From Akkermansia muciniphila (GTDB taxonomy: Bacteria; Verrucomicrobiota; Verrucomicrobiia; Limisphaerales; UBA9464): DNA of 43,667 bases. The position numbers and the translations under genes are program-made. Below the pieces are notes generated by a model. It saw only the letters and a program-made list of their open reading frames with translations, was not told where the DNA came from and ran no database searches. Within the stretch, counting starts at the first letter, position 1. Each line of letters opens with the position of its first letter. Location: NCBI GenBank assembly GCA_945898055.1, contig CAMDGV010000036.1, forward strand, positions 1 to 43,667. The letters run 5' to 3'. Below are positions 30,006-39,434 of the stretch, one piece after another.

Positions 30006-31784
30006 ATGAAAGTCCAACTCGCCTCCTTGGTCCTCTTCGTAGCGACCACTCTCGCTGGAGATCCACGACTTGACTCATGGCTCACCACAAATTCAGGGAA
30101 GTATGCCCGAATTTATACGACCCCCGCCAATCAGGCCGCGGGCAATGCTGTGAGCACGTGGAGTAATGGGACCCAAACCCAAGCTTTGCCTGCGTATGCT
30201 GGGGTGCAGGAACTTTTCTCTTCGCCTCTTTGGGTTTATATCCGTACCACCGGCCTTGGAAGTCATACCATGGGGCCTTGGGCGAACGGTAACTTTCCCA
30301 ACTTGCCCGTGAATCGTAAAGCCCTCTATCGGCTTCCCCGGGTTCCTAACGTTCCTGTTACTAAGACTCTCACTGGACTCGGAGTCATTGGTTACTTGGT
30401 GGACGGCGTCGCCCTCTATGATGGTCGGGATGCCTTTGTCTGGAATGGTACAAGCGAGACCCCGAATGGTACCGGTTATTGGAACCGCGAAGCTTACGTG
30501 AACGAGGGATCTACTTTCGACCCAGCCATGGCTCATCAAGAGCCCACGGGTACCTATCATTATCATGCCAGTCCGGTCGCACTCCGCTATCTGTTGGGTG
30601 ACCATATGACCTACAATTCAGGGACCAAAACTTACAAGGAGGCTTCAACTCCGGTGGAACGTCATTCACCTCTTCTCGGATGGGTCAGGGACGGTTTCCC
30701 AATTTATGGTCCTTATGGCTATTCAATGACCAATGGATCCGGGGGGCTGAGTCGCATGCTTTCAGGGTACCAACTTCGCAACGGTCAACGCGGTTCCGAC
30801 ACCCTCACCGATCGCGCAACACTTCCCGCCTGGGCCCAGCGGCTTTATGGGGTCAGTGCTGGCCAGCGAGGGCCCGTGGTGTCGACCGCTTATCCCTTAG
30901 GCCGTTATATGGAGGACAATGCTTTCTTGGGTGATCTCACGAATGCGTTAACGGGCAAAGCCTACCTTCAAGGGGTCGATTTCGATCTAGATGTCTCGAA
31001 TGGTCGATGGTGTGTTACCCCAGAATATCCTGAAGGAACGTATGCCTATTTCGTAACCATTGCCACTGATGGAACCCCTGTTTTCCCCTATAACATCGGA
31101 CGCGCTTTCCACGGATCCCCGACTGGAACCGCAGTCACTACGTTCTCGGAAGCGGTTAGCACTAACTTCGTAGGTGGGCCCACTTCTTCCCTCGTCTCAT
31201 CCCTCACCCCGAGCACAGGTGCTCAAGTGACTTTACGTTGGACCGCAGTGGAAGGTGGAAGCTACCAGATCGAATCGTCGACGAACCTTGCGGTCTGGAC
31301 AACAAACGCGACGGCGGTTGCGGTTACCGGTAGCTTCGGCAGTAACAGCGTTACGACGATGGCCGCTCCGCATTCGTTTTACCGTATTCGGCAAACCGAA
31401 CTTGCCACTTATGATTCGGCAGTAGGAACGGCCGATAACGGCGGCGGCGGCGGCCCTGGGCCGAATGGAGGCGGAGGAATGGGACCGATAGAGCAGCCCT
31501 TGGCTTCGGTCAGTCCGCCGTCCGCCGCCCTTGGGACCGTCTTGACTGTCACCTTTACCTTGGGCGGTATGGTGCCACCTCCGGAGATCATACCTTCTTC
31601 CGCTCTACTCGGTACCCTGACCGGGACGTCCGTCCGCCGAGCAAGCCCAACAACAGTGACCGCTAACTTTAGCCTCCCCGCCAACGCGGCTGCGGGACCT
31701 GTTAATGCGGCGGTGGTGTTCCCAGGCCCGCCAGGAATGGGGTCTGTGACCTTCTCTCTTGCGAACGGATTTATTTTCCGCTGA
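30006..31784 (+). CDS. YHYH-domain secreted protein
   Basis: A signal peptide (MKVQLASLVLFVATTLAG) leads a 592-residue secreted protein. The YHYH domain covers about 90-330 and shows its defining features: GVALYDGRDAF, TYHYHASPVALRYLLGDH, and SPLLGWVRDGFPIYGPYGY. Metal binding by the histidine pair is likely from the motif but unproven. The C-terminal part has a beta-sandwich typical of verrucomicrobial exported proteins (SYQIESSTNLAVWTTN...FYRIRQT), a glycine/proline linker (GGGGGPGPNGGGGMGP) and an Ig-like end. The next gene starts 28 bases on and encodes an MbnP-peroxidase fusion, so the two likely form an operon. Confidence 0.9.
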   Translation: MKVQLASLVLFVATTLAGDPRLDSWLTTNSGKYARIYTTPANQAAGNAVSTWSNGTQTQALPAYAGVQELFSSPLWVYIRTTGLGSHTMGPWANGNFPNLPVNRKALYRLPRVPNVPVTKTLTGLGVIGYLVDGVALYDGRDAFVWNGTSETPNGTGYWNREAYVNEGSTFDPAMAHQEPTGTYHYHASPVALRYLLGDHMTYNSGTKTYKEASTPVERHSPLLGWVRDGFPIYGPYGYSMTNGSGGLSRMLSGYQLRNGQRGSDTLTDRATLPAWAQRLYGVSAGQRGPVVSTAYPLGRYMEDNAFLGDLTNALTGKAYLQGVDFDLDVSNGRWCVTPEYPEGTYAYFVTIATDGTPVFPYNIGRAFHGSPTGTAVTTFSEAVSTNFVGGPTSSLVSSLTPSTGAQVTLRWTAVEGGSYQIESSTNLAVWTTNATAVAVTGSFGSNSVTTMAAPHSFYRIRQTELATYDSAVGTADNGGGGGPGPNGGGGMGPIEQPLASVSPPSAALGTVLTVTFTLGGMVPPPEIIPSSALLGTLTGTSVRRASPTTVTANFSLPANAAAGPVNAAVVFPGPPGMGSVTFSLANGFIFR

Positions 31785-31812
31785 CGCCTCGGGCTTTTTG
31801 ATTCTCGATAAA

Positions 31813-33594
31813 ATGGGATCACGGTTAAAATCGTTCAGCAGACGCCTCGGGTTCATCGCTACTTTTTTTTTGGCGACACTCGAGGTGGACGCAGTGACCC
31901 TTCAGATTCGGCATTTGTTTGGAGAACGACCCCTTCGGTTGGGTGAGTTGGAAACGGTCAGCGCGGGAAGTCCAATGATGTCCGTGACCCGGTTCGATTA
32001 CTTATTGTCGGACTTCCGCTGGGTTAAATTCGATGGCTCAGAATCCCCTTTGTCCCCGCAAGTCGCTTATATCAGCGTTGGTTCTGACCGGACGTTTTTA
32101 ACCCTGACCGCGGCGCCTTTGGGAACGAGTGCTGCGTTACGTTTCCGAGTCGGACTTCCACCGCATCTTAACCACGCAAATCCCGTCCAGTTTGCTGCCC
32201 TTGATCCACTGAATCCCTCGGTGAATGGATTGCACTGGGGTTGGCAGGGCGGCTACGTGTTTATGGCCTTGGAAGGCAATTGGCGGCGGAGTGATGGGTC
32301 CCTCGATGGGTATTCTTTTCACTTGGCTACCGATGCTCTGGTGATGCCGATCGAGATACCAATTAGGGAGGGAACGGATGTGTCCGTAGTGATTCCACTT
32401 GTGCTGGATATAGCGCGAATTTTCGGTGCGGTTAAAAAACTGCCACTAGACATCGGACACACGTCGACCCATTCCCGAACAAATGATGCTCTTGCCAGTC
32501 TTATGGCGGCGAATGTAGCGCGCGCTTTTCGATGGGATCACTCTCCCGCCGCAGTTGCTGCGGTTGCTGCGGTGCCGGCGCTGAAGATCGAAATCGGCCC
32601 CAACGCGACCCCTTATCCATTTACTTTCTCTCGCCTCTTTCCTGTCCCCGCATTACCTCGCGACAATCCATTAACCGAGGAAGGCGTTCGATTAGGCGAC
32701 CGTTTGTTTGGTGAGAATTTGCTCTCCATTAATGGGAGCCAATCTTGCGCGTCCTGTCATCAGGCGTCGTCGGCCTTTACCGACGCCGGACGTCGGACCA
32801 GCCGGGGGGCGGAGGGAATCGCTGGAGCACGTAATACCCAGTCTCTTGAAAATATTGCTTGGCAGACCACATTTTTCTGGGACGGCCGAACCGCGTCGCT
32901 TCGTGAGCAGGTTCTTCAACCCATTGGCAACCCCATTGAAATGCATGAGTCTTTAACAAATGTCGTTTCAAAATTGGAGCGTGCCGGTTATGGCGCCGCT
33001 TTCGAGGCCGCTTTTGGAACTTCATTGATCACTGTCGACCGCTTGTCGCGGGCCTTGGAGCAATACCTTCTTACCCGGGTCTCGGGTGACTCCAAGTTTG
33101 ACCGAGCCGCTCGGGGCGAAGAGATTCTGACGTCGGAAGAACAGCGTGGATTTGAACTTTTCCAGACTGAATATGATCCTAGGCACGAACAGTTTGGGGC
33201 CGACTGTTTTCATTGCCACGGAGGGACATTTTTCAGCGACTTTGCCTTTCACAATAACGGACTGGATCGGGCCGAGTCGCTACGGGATACCGGCCGAGCG
33301 GCAATTACCGGACGTTCTTCCGACCGAGGGCGATTCAAAACGCCTTCCTTACGGAACGTCGCCATAACTGGGCCCTATATGCATGACGGCCGCTTCGCCA
33401 GCTTGGAGGAAGTGGTAGCGCATTATAGCACTGGGGTGCAACGGAGTCCGGCCCTCGACCCCAATCTAGCCAAGCATCCCGCCAATGGAATCAGCCTTTG
33501 TTCTGCGGATCAGCGGGCGTTGGTCGCTTTTTTAAAGACTCTTACTGAAGTCTCCTTGGTTAATTCAGAAAAGCCAAAACGAAGACAACCTTGA
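31813..33594 (+). CDS. Fusion of an MbnP-like copper protein and a di-heme MbnH/MauG-type peroxidase
   Basis: Two domains that are usually separate genes are joined in one ~593-residue exported chain. Residues ~1-25 are a leader (RRLGFIATFFLATLEVDA). Residues ~26-260 match the MbnP family, with GLHWGWQGGYVF (W142 and W144), YSFHLATDALVMPIEI and LDIGHTSTHSRTNDALA. Residues ~275-585 are a cytochrome c peroxidase/MauG-type domain with heme sites C312-x2-C315-H316 (CASCH) and C465-x2-C468-H469 (CFHCH), plus WDGRTASLREQVLQPIGNPIEM and TPSLRNVAITGPYMHDGRF. In the known pair the heme enzyme oxidises an MbnP tryptophan to kynurenine to make a copper site. The ATG at 31813 is chosen over an upstream TTG that would overlap the YHYH gene. 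An intramolecular version of that reaction is inferred. Confidence 0.9.
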   Translation: MGSRLKSFSRRLGFIATFFLATLEVDAVTLQIRHLFGERPLRLGELETVSAGSPMMSVTRFDYLLSDFRWVKFDGSESPLSPQVAYISVGSDRTFLTLTAAPLGTSAALRFRVGLPPHLNHANPVQFAALDPLNPSVNGLHWGWQGGYVFMALEGNWRRSDGSLDGYSFHLATDALVMPIEIPIREGTDVSVVIPLVLDIARIFGAVKKLPLDIGHTSTHSRTNDALASLMAANVARAFRWDHSPAAVAAVAAVPALKIEIGPNATPYPFTFSRLFPVPALPRDNPLTEEGVRLGDRLFGENLLSINGSQSCASCHQASSAFTDAGRRTSRGAEGIAGARNTQSLENIAWQTTFFWDGRTASLREQVLQPIGNPIEMHESLTNVVSKLERAGYGAAFEAAFGTSLITVDRLSRALEQYLLTRVSGDSKFDRAARGEEILTSEEQRGFELFQTEYDPRHEQFGADCFHCHGGTFFSDFAFHNNGLDRAESLRDTGRAAITGRSSDRGRFKTPSLRNVAITGPYMHDGRFASLEEVVAHYSTGVQRSPALDPNLAKHPANGISLCSADQRALVAFLKTLTEVSLVNSEKPKRRQP

Positions 33595-33789
33595 AACTGG
33601 GCGCGGTGATTCAAACGGCGGTTTTACTCAAGGAAGGTTCACGTTGTCCGAGGTTCGGCCTAGATCCTTTGGCACTCTCTGATGGGAGCCTCTCGGTACT
33701 GTGCTTCTGCAGGAATGTGACTCGCCAAGTAGCCTTTAATCGCCGATAAAAGGGGGGCCTTCTACTTCAATGGTTGCCTCAAATCCCCT

Positions 33790-35484
33790 ATGACTTTTCA
33801 ATCTGGTGCTTCTCGATGCAATTTGGCCCTCAGTCTTTTGCTGGCAGTGAGTGCTGTCCTCCGATTAGCTGCGGCACCGGTTAACCCGAGGCCCCTTCAG
33901 ATCTTCATTCTCGCCGGTCAATCTAATATGGAAGGTCAGTCGGTGGTCGATCTCGAGGGACCTGACTATAACGACGGCCAAGGCACTTTGGCTCGTTTAA
34001 TGCAGGATCCCGCCAAGGGGTTTGCGCTGCGGCATCTGCGAGATAATCAAGGGCGATGGACCGTTCGCAATGATGTGTGGGTACGCTATCAACTCGACTC
34101 CGGAAAGCTCCTTCACGGTCGGTTGAGCGTGGGATTTTCGGGGTATGGCGACGCGCATCATTTTGGGCCTGAACTTCAATTTGGTCATCGAGTGGGTGAC
34201 GCTATCGACGCGCCCGTTCTTTTGATTAAAACCGCTTGGGGGGGTAAAAGCCTCCATACCGATTTTCGCCCACCTTCAGCGGGCGGCCAAGTCGGCTCGT
34301 CTTACACTCGGATGATCGCTGAGATCCGGGGGGCACTGGCTCGATTAACCACTGATTTCCCTGAGTTTACTGGTTTAAAACCGGGGTTAGCGGGATTTGT
34401 TTGGTATCAAGGTTGGAACGACGGCGTTGACCCAATTCATGCTGTGCCAGCGTATGAATTTAACTTGGCGTGTCTTATCCGCGATGTTCGTAAAGAATTT
34501 GAAGTATCCGATCTTCCCGTGGTGATTGGTGAGTTGACTGGGCCTTGGAAAGAGGCTCCGCCTGAGTGGACCGCATTGCGTCGCGCTCAAGCCAGGGTGG
34601 CTGGCCGCAAAGAGTTTCTTGGCACTGTCGCCTTTGCCCCAACCGCAGAGTTTGTCCGACCCGCCCAAGAATCACCCAACACCGGCCATGGGCACCACGA
34701 GTTCGGGAATGCTGAGACTGGCTTTCTCGTGGGGGACGCGCTTGGGCAGGCCATGTTAGGCCTACTGAAGCTTCAGCAGAAATCCAACGGATCGGCGACA
34801 CCGACACCCCCTCCCGCGACAGACCTATCCGATCGGAGCGGTGTTCGGTTCGAACCGATCCGCCGAGACATTGAAGGATGGGCTGTAGAAATAGATCCCT
34901 CCTTAATCGAGGGCCAACATCAACCGGCTGGGAACCGAGCCCTGACGATGCTCGCCAATCACTTACAGCGAATTCGAATCCTAGTGTCGCCCGTCCCATT
35001 AGCTCAGATGCAGAAGGTAGGAATCTGGATCGAGCGAGATCATCCGCGTCTTCATTCGATGCAATATCATCCCAGCCGAGATTGGCTGCTCGCAAATCGG
35101 CATGATCCACGCCTGACCCGCAAAGTTCATATTACTCAAGCGGCAGAACTGCTCTCACGAGAACAGATGTTGAAGCATCCGGCCGTCATTCTGCATGAAT
35201 TAGCTCATGGATATCATGACCAAGTACTAGGATTTGACGATGCGTCGATCCGATTAGCCTACGAAGCGGCAAAGAAAGCGGGGATTTACGAACGAGTCCT
35301 ACTTTATACCGGAGAAAAAGTCCGCCACTACGGGCTCACCACACCGCAAGAATATTTTGCCGAAGGCACCGAAGCCTATTTCTATAGAAATGATTTTTAC
35401 CCGTTTGTCCGCGCCGAACTTAAGGAGCACGATCCGGTTCTACACGCTCTCCTAGAAAAAGTATGGGGTTCCGCGTCGCATTAA
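33790..35484 (+). CDS. SASA-type esterase fused to an HExxH metallopeptidase-like domain
   Basis: A signal peptide (about 1-28) is followed by a sialate-O-acetylesterase-like SGNH domain (about 35-340) with catalytic serine S45 in ILAGQSNMEGQ, the block IKTAWGGKSL, and a late histidine region TGHGHHEFGNAETGFLVGDALGQAM. A proline/threonine linker (about 340-355) leads to a C-terminal domain (about 370-564) with the zincin motif H469-E-L-A-H473, followed 40-60 residues on by EYFAEGTEAYF, whose glutamates could be the third zinc ligand, and NDFYPFVRAELKEHDP. Similar C-terminal domains occur alone in planctomycete and verrucomicrobial proteins; the fusion is unusual. Substrates are unknown, likely acetylated extracellular glycans for the first domain. 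Confidence 0.88.
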   Translation: MTFQSGASRCNLALSLLLAVSAVLRLAAAPVNPRPLQIFILAGQSNMEGQSVVDLEGPDYNDGQGTLARLMQDPAKGFALRHLRDNQGRWTVRNDVWVRYQLDSGKLLHGRLSVGFSGYGDAHHFGPELQFGHRVGDAIDAPVLLIKTAWGGKSLHTDFRPPSAGGQVGSSYTRMIAEIRGALARLTTDFPEFTGLKPGLAGFVWYQGWNDGVDPIHAVPAYEFNLACLIRDVRKEFEVSDLPVVIGELTGPWKEAPPEWTALRRAQARVAGRKEFLGTVAFAPTAEFVRPAQESPNTGHGHHEFGNAETGFLVGDALGQAMLGLLKLQQKSNGSATPTPPPATDLSDRSGVRFEPIRRDIEGWAVEIDPSLIEGQHQPAGNRALTMLANHLQRIRILVSPVPLAQMQKVGIWIERDHPRLHSMQYHPSRDWLLANRHDPRLTRKVHITQAAELLSREQMLKHPAVILHELAHGYHDQVLGFDDASIRLAYEAAKKAGIYERVLLYTGEKVRHYGLTTPQEYFAEGTEAYFYRNDFYPFVRAELKEHDPVLHALLEKVWGSASH

Positions 35485-35749
35485 TTTCGCTGGAGCAATC
35501 ACTTAAGGGTGAAGGCGTTACTTTTGGATAAAATCTAATTTTTAGATGACGTATAATTGAGGGACTGCGTAAGCCTCAAATGTTCTTTGGATCGCGTAGG
35601 GTTGGGAGATGATTTCAAGGGAAGGTATTTTTTAATTCGGCCGACCCTGAATCTAAGTCTTGGGGGTTCCCATTAAACTGTGGCAATAGACCGGAGGGCG
35701 CACCCCGCTTTTGGTTTCGAGATGCTTGGCAGGCCTGAAGGACAGCCCT
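35485..35749. other. Intergenic region between convergent genes
   Basis: Two genes end toward each other here. Apart from a short stem GAAGG-CCTTC near 35738-35752 without a T run, nothing is recognised. No RNA gene is apparent. Confidence 0.3.
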
Positions 35750-37714
35750 TCACGGATGGATATTTAAATAGGTGTATTCCTTTAGCCCCCGCTCATAGTC
35801 ATCGAGGAGTCTCATTCCTTCGGTTGGCTTAAGTTTATCGCTGCGAATTGCCGCATCTACTTGTGCCTTCATTTGCCGCTTGAGTTCCCCTTCGTCGTAT
35901 TGAACCGAAGTGAGGCACTGACTAATAGTATTTCCTTCGATCACTTCTTCAACGTAGTAACCGCAGGGTTCGTCTGGTTCGAGAAAAACATGCACTTCGT
36001 TCACCCGACCGAAAAGGTTATGGAGATCGCCCATAATATCTTGGTAAGCGCCCATAAGGAAGAAGCCGAGATAATAAGGTTCCTGACCACTGGTTCCTTG
36101 GCGAAGTTCATGGAGAGGCAAGGTGTCGCGTACATCTCTGAGATCGATAAACTTATTGATACAACCGTCAGAATCACAGGTGATATCAACTAAAGTTCCC
36201 TCGCGAGTTGGTCGCTCGAGGAGTCGATGAACCGGCATAATAGGGAAGAGTTGACCCAGAGCCCAGTGATCTAGCAAGGACTGGAAGACCGAAAAGTTGC
36301 AGAGATACTGTTCGCTCAAACTATCTTCTAACTTACGGATTTCCTCGGGGATATAAGCCTGTCCGCGGAAGGTAGCTACGACAGCTTTGGAAATATCCCA
36401 GTAGAGAGTTTCGATTTTTGCTTTCTCAGGTAATTCCAACACCCCGAGAGTAAACATCTGATGGGCATCTTCCTTGCGCTCGAGTGCATCATGAAAAGCT
36501 TCCAGCTTGTTTAATTTCTCAAGATTTTCACGGATCTCGAGCATTTCTTTTACCAACCGATGTTCATCGGGTCCGTATTGAAATTCGATCTCCTGACGCG
36601 CTTTATCGATGGAACCGAAGACCTCGACAACGAGGACTGAGTGGTGAGCGACGAGCGCGCGGCCGGATTCGCTAACGATGTCCGGATGCGGCACCCCCTC
36701 AGCATTGCAGACATCAGAGATGTAATAGACAATGTCGTTGGTGTATTCTTGGAGTGAATAATTAGTTGAACTATCGAAGGCACTTCGTGAACCGTCGTAG
36801 TCAACGCCGAGTCCTCCGCCGACATCTAAGAACTCGATGGGAAATCCCATCTTATACAGTTTAGCATAAAAACGAGAAGCCTCTTGAACCGCCTTTTTGA
36901 CGGTGAGGATGTCTGGCACTTGGGAGCCAATATGAAAATGGAGAAGCTTAAAGCTGTGGGTGAGTTTTTCGGCGCGAAGCAATTCTGCGGCCGCGAGGAG
37001 TTCAGCTGTGCTGAGTCCGAACTTGGCATTTTCGCCACCGCTCTCTGCCCATTTACCGGCACCTTTGCTCAGTAATCGGGCCCGAATACCGATCAGCGGT
37101 TCGATGCCAATGAGTTTGGAAACGGTGATGATGTGTCGAAGTTCCTCTAACTTCTCGACCACCATGATCACTCTCTTGCCCAATTTAATGCCTTGGAGCG
37201 CGAGTTTGATAAAGGCGGCGTCCTTGTAGCCGTTGCAGATGATCAGTCCACCTGGTTGGTCTTGAAGTGCCATCCCAGCGTAAAGTTCTGGCTTTGAGCC
37301 AACCTCGAGTCCGAAGTTGAAGGCTTTTCCAGCGTCGAGAATTTCCTCAACGACTTCCCGCAGTTGATTGACCTTAATTGGGAAAACACCCCGATAGTTG
37401 CCCTTGTAAGCGAACTCAGCGATGGAACTACGAAAAGCGAGATTCAAGTGAGCGACGCGGTCGCGCAGAATATCTTGAAAACGTATGAGAAGGGGAAACT
37501 TCAAACCCCGACCGCGCGCCTCTTCAATGATATCACTGATTTTCACGGCAGCACCTTTATCTCTCAGCGGCGTGGCAATAACATTGCCGTCGGCGTTGAT
37601 ATCAAAATACCCCGCGCCCCAACGGTCGATGTTGTAAAGAGTGCGAGCGGCAGGGATATCCCAAGGCGCAGGTGCGGCCGGTGCGGGAGGTTCGGCAGAA
37701 TGGAAGTCGCTCAT
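35750..37714 (-). CDS. speA: Biosynthetic arginine decarboxylase SpeA
   Basis: SpeA is a PLP enzyme that makes agmatine from arginine, the first step of polyamine synthesis by this route. The fold-type III barrel begins with WGAGYFDINADGNV; the PLP lysine is in GVFPIKVNQ; further motifs are ICNGYKDAAFIKLAL, HFHIGSQVPDI, DVGGGLGVDYDGS and the cysteine segment ITCDSDGCINKFID. Length, about 654 residues from the ATG at 37714, is right for the family. A GTG at 37789 would add 25 residues that do not look conserved. Divergent from ubiX. No agmatinase or speB gene is near. Confidence 0.97.
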   Translation of the reverse strand: MSDFHSAEPPAPAAPAPWDIPAARTLYNIDRWGAGYFDINADGNVIATPLRDKGAAVKISDIIEEARGRGLKFPLLIRFQDILRDRVAHLNLAFRSSIAEFAYKGNYRGVFPIKVNQLREVVEEILDAGKAFNFGLEVGSKPELYAGMALQDQPGGLIICNGYKDAAFIKLALQGIKLGKRVIMVVEKLEELRHIITVSKLIGIEPLIGIRARLLSKGAGKWAESGGENAKFGLSTAELLAAAELLRAEKLTHSFKLLHFHIGSQVPDILTVKKAVQEASRFYAKLYKMGFPIEFLDVGGGLGVDYDGSRSAFDSSTNYSLQEYTNDIVYYISDVCNAEGVPHPDIVSESGRALVAHHSVLVVEVFGSIDKARQEIEFQYGPDEHRLVKEMLEIRENLEKLNKLEAFHDALERKEDAHQMFTLGVLELPEKAKIETLYWDISKAVVATFRGQAYIPEEIRKLEDSLSEQYLCNFSVFQSLLDHWALGQLFPIMPVHRLLERPTREGTLVDITCDSDGCINKFIDLRDVRDTLPLHELRQGTSGQEPYYLGFFLMGAYQDIMGDLHNLFGRVNEVHVFLEPDEPCGYYVEEVIEGNTISQCLTSVQYDEGELKRQMKAQVDAAIRSDKLKPTEGMRLLDDYERGLKEYTYLNIHP

Positions 37715-37844
37715 TTTTTTCGGACCAGAGGCGGGAACTGTATGAGGGGCTGAACGGGATTCAAGCGGCAGGTTGTAAAAGTTAATCACACTGACACGGA
37801 ACCCGGTTGGCTGACGGGGTTTTTAGCAGTAGGCTCGAGGGGTC

Positions 37845-38402
37845 ATGCGACTTCTGATTGCCATCACCGGAGCCAGTGGATCGATCTACGCTCAACGTTT
37901 ACTCGAGCAAATTGATCCCAATCAGCATGAGGTTCATGTCATGCTAAGCCAGTATGCCCCGCAAGTCTTAGCCGAAGAGTTACCGGAAGGATTACATTTG
38001 AAGAAGGGAGTGATCCAACACAGTCATCGATCGATGAATCTCCCCTTTGCGAGTGGATCGAATCCGCCAGATGTTATGGTGGTGATTCCTTGCAGTTTAG
38101 GCACCTTGGGACGGATTGCTCACGGGTTGAGCTCCGATTCCCTCTTGCGCTGTGCCGATGTCGTCTTGAAGGAGCGTCGGAAGTTAATTCTTGTTCCACG
38201 CGAAACTCCCTTGTCGTTGATTCACATTAAAAACTTTGAGCTACTGCTGTTGGCTGGGGCCACTTTACTTCCCGCCAATCCTCATTATTACTTCCGCCCC
38301 ATCACGGTTGAAGCCGTCGCCGATACGGTGGTCTCTCGGGTGCTCGACCAAATGGGGATTGAGCATAATTTGGGTAACCGATGGCGGGATGAACCGGAAT
38401 AA
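37845..38402 (+). CDS. ubiX: Flavin prenyltransferase UbiX
   Basis: UbiX makes prenylated FMN, the cofactor of UbiD-type decarboxylases. The 185-residue protein has the flavoprotein start LIAITGASGSIYAQRLLEQ, VIPCSLGTLGRIAHGLSSDSLLRCADVVLKE, and the conserved LVPRETPLSLIHIKNF and LPANPHYY. It is followed 84 bases later by a UbiA-family prenyltransferase gene, which suggests quinone biosynthesis. No ubiD or mqn genes lie within the window, so ubiquinone versus futalosine-route menaquinone cannot be told. A GAGGGG run precedes the ATG. Confidence 0.96.
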   Translation: MRLLIAITGASGSIYAQRLLEQIDPNQHEVHVMLSQYAPQVLAEELPEGLHLKKGVIQHSHRSMNLPFASGSNPPDVMVVIPCSLGTLGRIAHGLSSDSLLRCADVVLKERRKLILVPRETPLSLIHIKNFELLLLAGATLLPANPHYYFRPITVEAVADTVVSRVLDQMGIEHNLGNRWRDEPE

Positions 38403-38486
38403 GCAGCCCACGCCTTGCTTCTGTAGGTTTTCTTAGGTCAAGGTTGAGGCGCGTCAATTGAACCCTGAGTCTTCGCTTTACCTGAC

Positions 38487-39434
38487 ATGTTTCGCCTTCT
38501 CCAACGCTGGGCTTCGTTTGTGACTTTTAGTCATACGATCTTTGCGCTGCCCTTTGCTTTGGCCTCGATGATGCTTGCGGCGCGGGACAGTCGGGGTTGG
38601 CCAGGTTGGCGAATTTTCCTCCTGATCCTTACGGCAATGGTTGGAGGTCGCACCTGTGCGATGGCGTTTAACCGGATCGTGGACCGTCGCTTCGATGCCT
38701 TGAATCCGAGGACTGCGCGGCGCCATTTACCGACTGGGCAGATCTCCCTGAGTAGTGCGATTGTCCTGTGTCTTCTGAGTGGAGCAGCCTTGGTGGTTGC
38801 CAGTTGGGGTTTGAATCCGTTGTGTTTTGCTTTATCGCCGGTCGCGCTCTTTTTTGTTTGTTTTTATTCACTCACCAAACGTTTCACTGATTTCACCCAT
38901 GTCTGGCTGGGAATCGCCTTGGCGATTGCCCCAGTCGGAGCTTGGCTAGCCGTGAAGGGTGGGCTGGATTTTTTACCTTACATCAACGGGAAGCTCCTAC
39001 TTTCCCGCAGTGCCTTTGTTCCGATGGTCATGTCTTTTGCAGTGATGCTTTGGCTTTTCGGGTTCGACATTATTTATGCGACCCAAGATTACGAGTTCGA
39101 CCGGCTGAATAAGCTCCATTCCCTTGCGGTGCGTTGGGGCCCAAAGAATGCGCTCGGCGTCGCTTTTATTGCTCACCTCATGCTCTGGGGCGTCCTAGCT
39201 TTATTGGGGGCTTTATGCGCCTTTCGCCTCGCTTACTGGTTAGGGTTAATGGTTATCGGGCTTCTCTTATTTCTAGAGCACTTATTTGCCCGAAAGCGCG
39301 ATTCTCGCTCGGTTAATCTCGCTTTCTTTAAGTTAAATGGGGTCATTAGCTTGTTGTTTATTGGAATCGTCGCGGTCGAGGTGGTTTTCCCTTGGTTCCG
39401 CCTGCGTTGGACAGAAGGAATGCCGGCGTTCTGA
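38487..39434 (+). CDS. UbiA-family polyprenyltransferase, quinone biosynthesis
   Basis: An integral membrane prenyltransferase of 315 residues with 8-9 predicted helices. The two aspartate motifs are present: NRIVDRRFDALNPRTARRHLP (first) and YATQDYEFDR (second). It should attach a polyprenyl chain to an aromatic acid. The sequence is compatible with UbiA or with MqnP of the futalosine menaquinone route; a link with ubiX points to a route that also needs a UbiD-type decarboxylase. No transmembrane anomaly or truncation is seen. Confidence 0.92.
   Translation: MFRLLQRWASFVTFSHTIFALPFALASMMLAARDSRGWPGWRIFLLILTAMVGGRTCAMAFNRIVDRRFDALNPRTARRHLPTGQISLSSAIVLCLLSGAALVVASWGLNPLCFALSPVALFFVCFYSLTKRFTDFTHVWLGIALAIAPVGAWLAVKGGLDFLPYINGKLLLSRSAFVPMVMSFAVMLWLFGFDIIYATQDYEFDRLNKLHSLAVRWGPKNALGVAFIAHLMLWGVLALLGALCAFRLAYWLGLMVIGLLLFLEHLFARKRDSRSVNLAFFKLNGVISLLFIGIVAVEVVFPWFRLRWTEGMPAF

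Noticed and set aside
34475-35110. 211-codon frame opposite the esterase fusion
   Set aside because: Shadow of a clearly real gene with domain motifs on the plus strand.
35485-35749. tRNA or small RNA gene
   Set aside because: No cloverleaf or T-loop signature was found on either strand.
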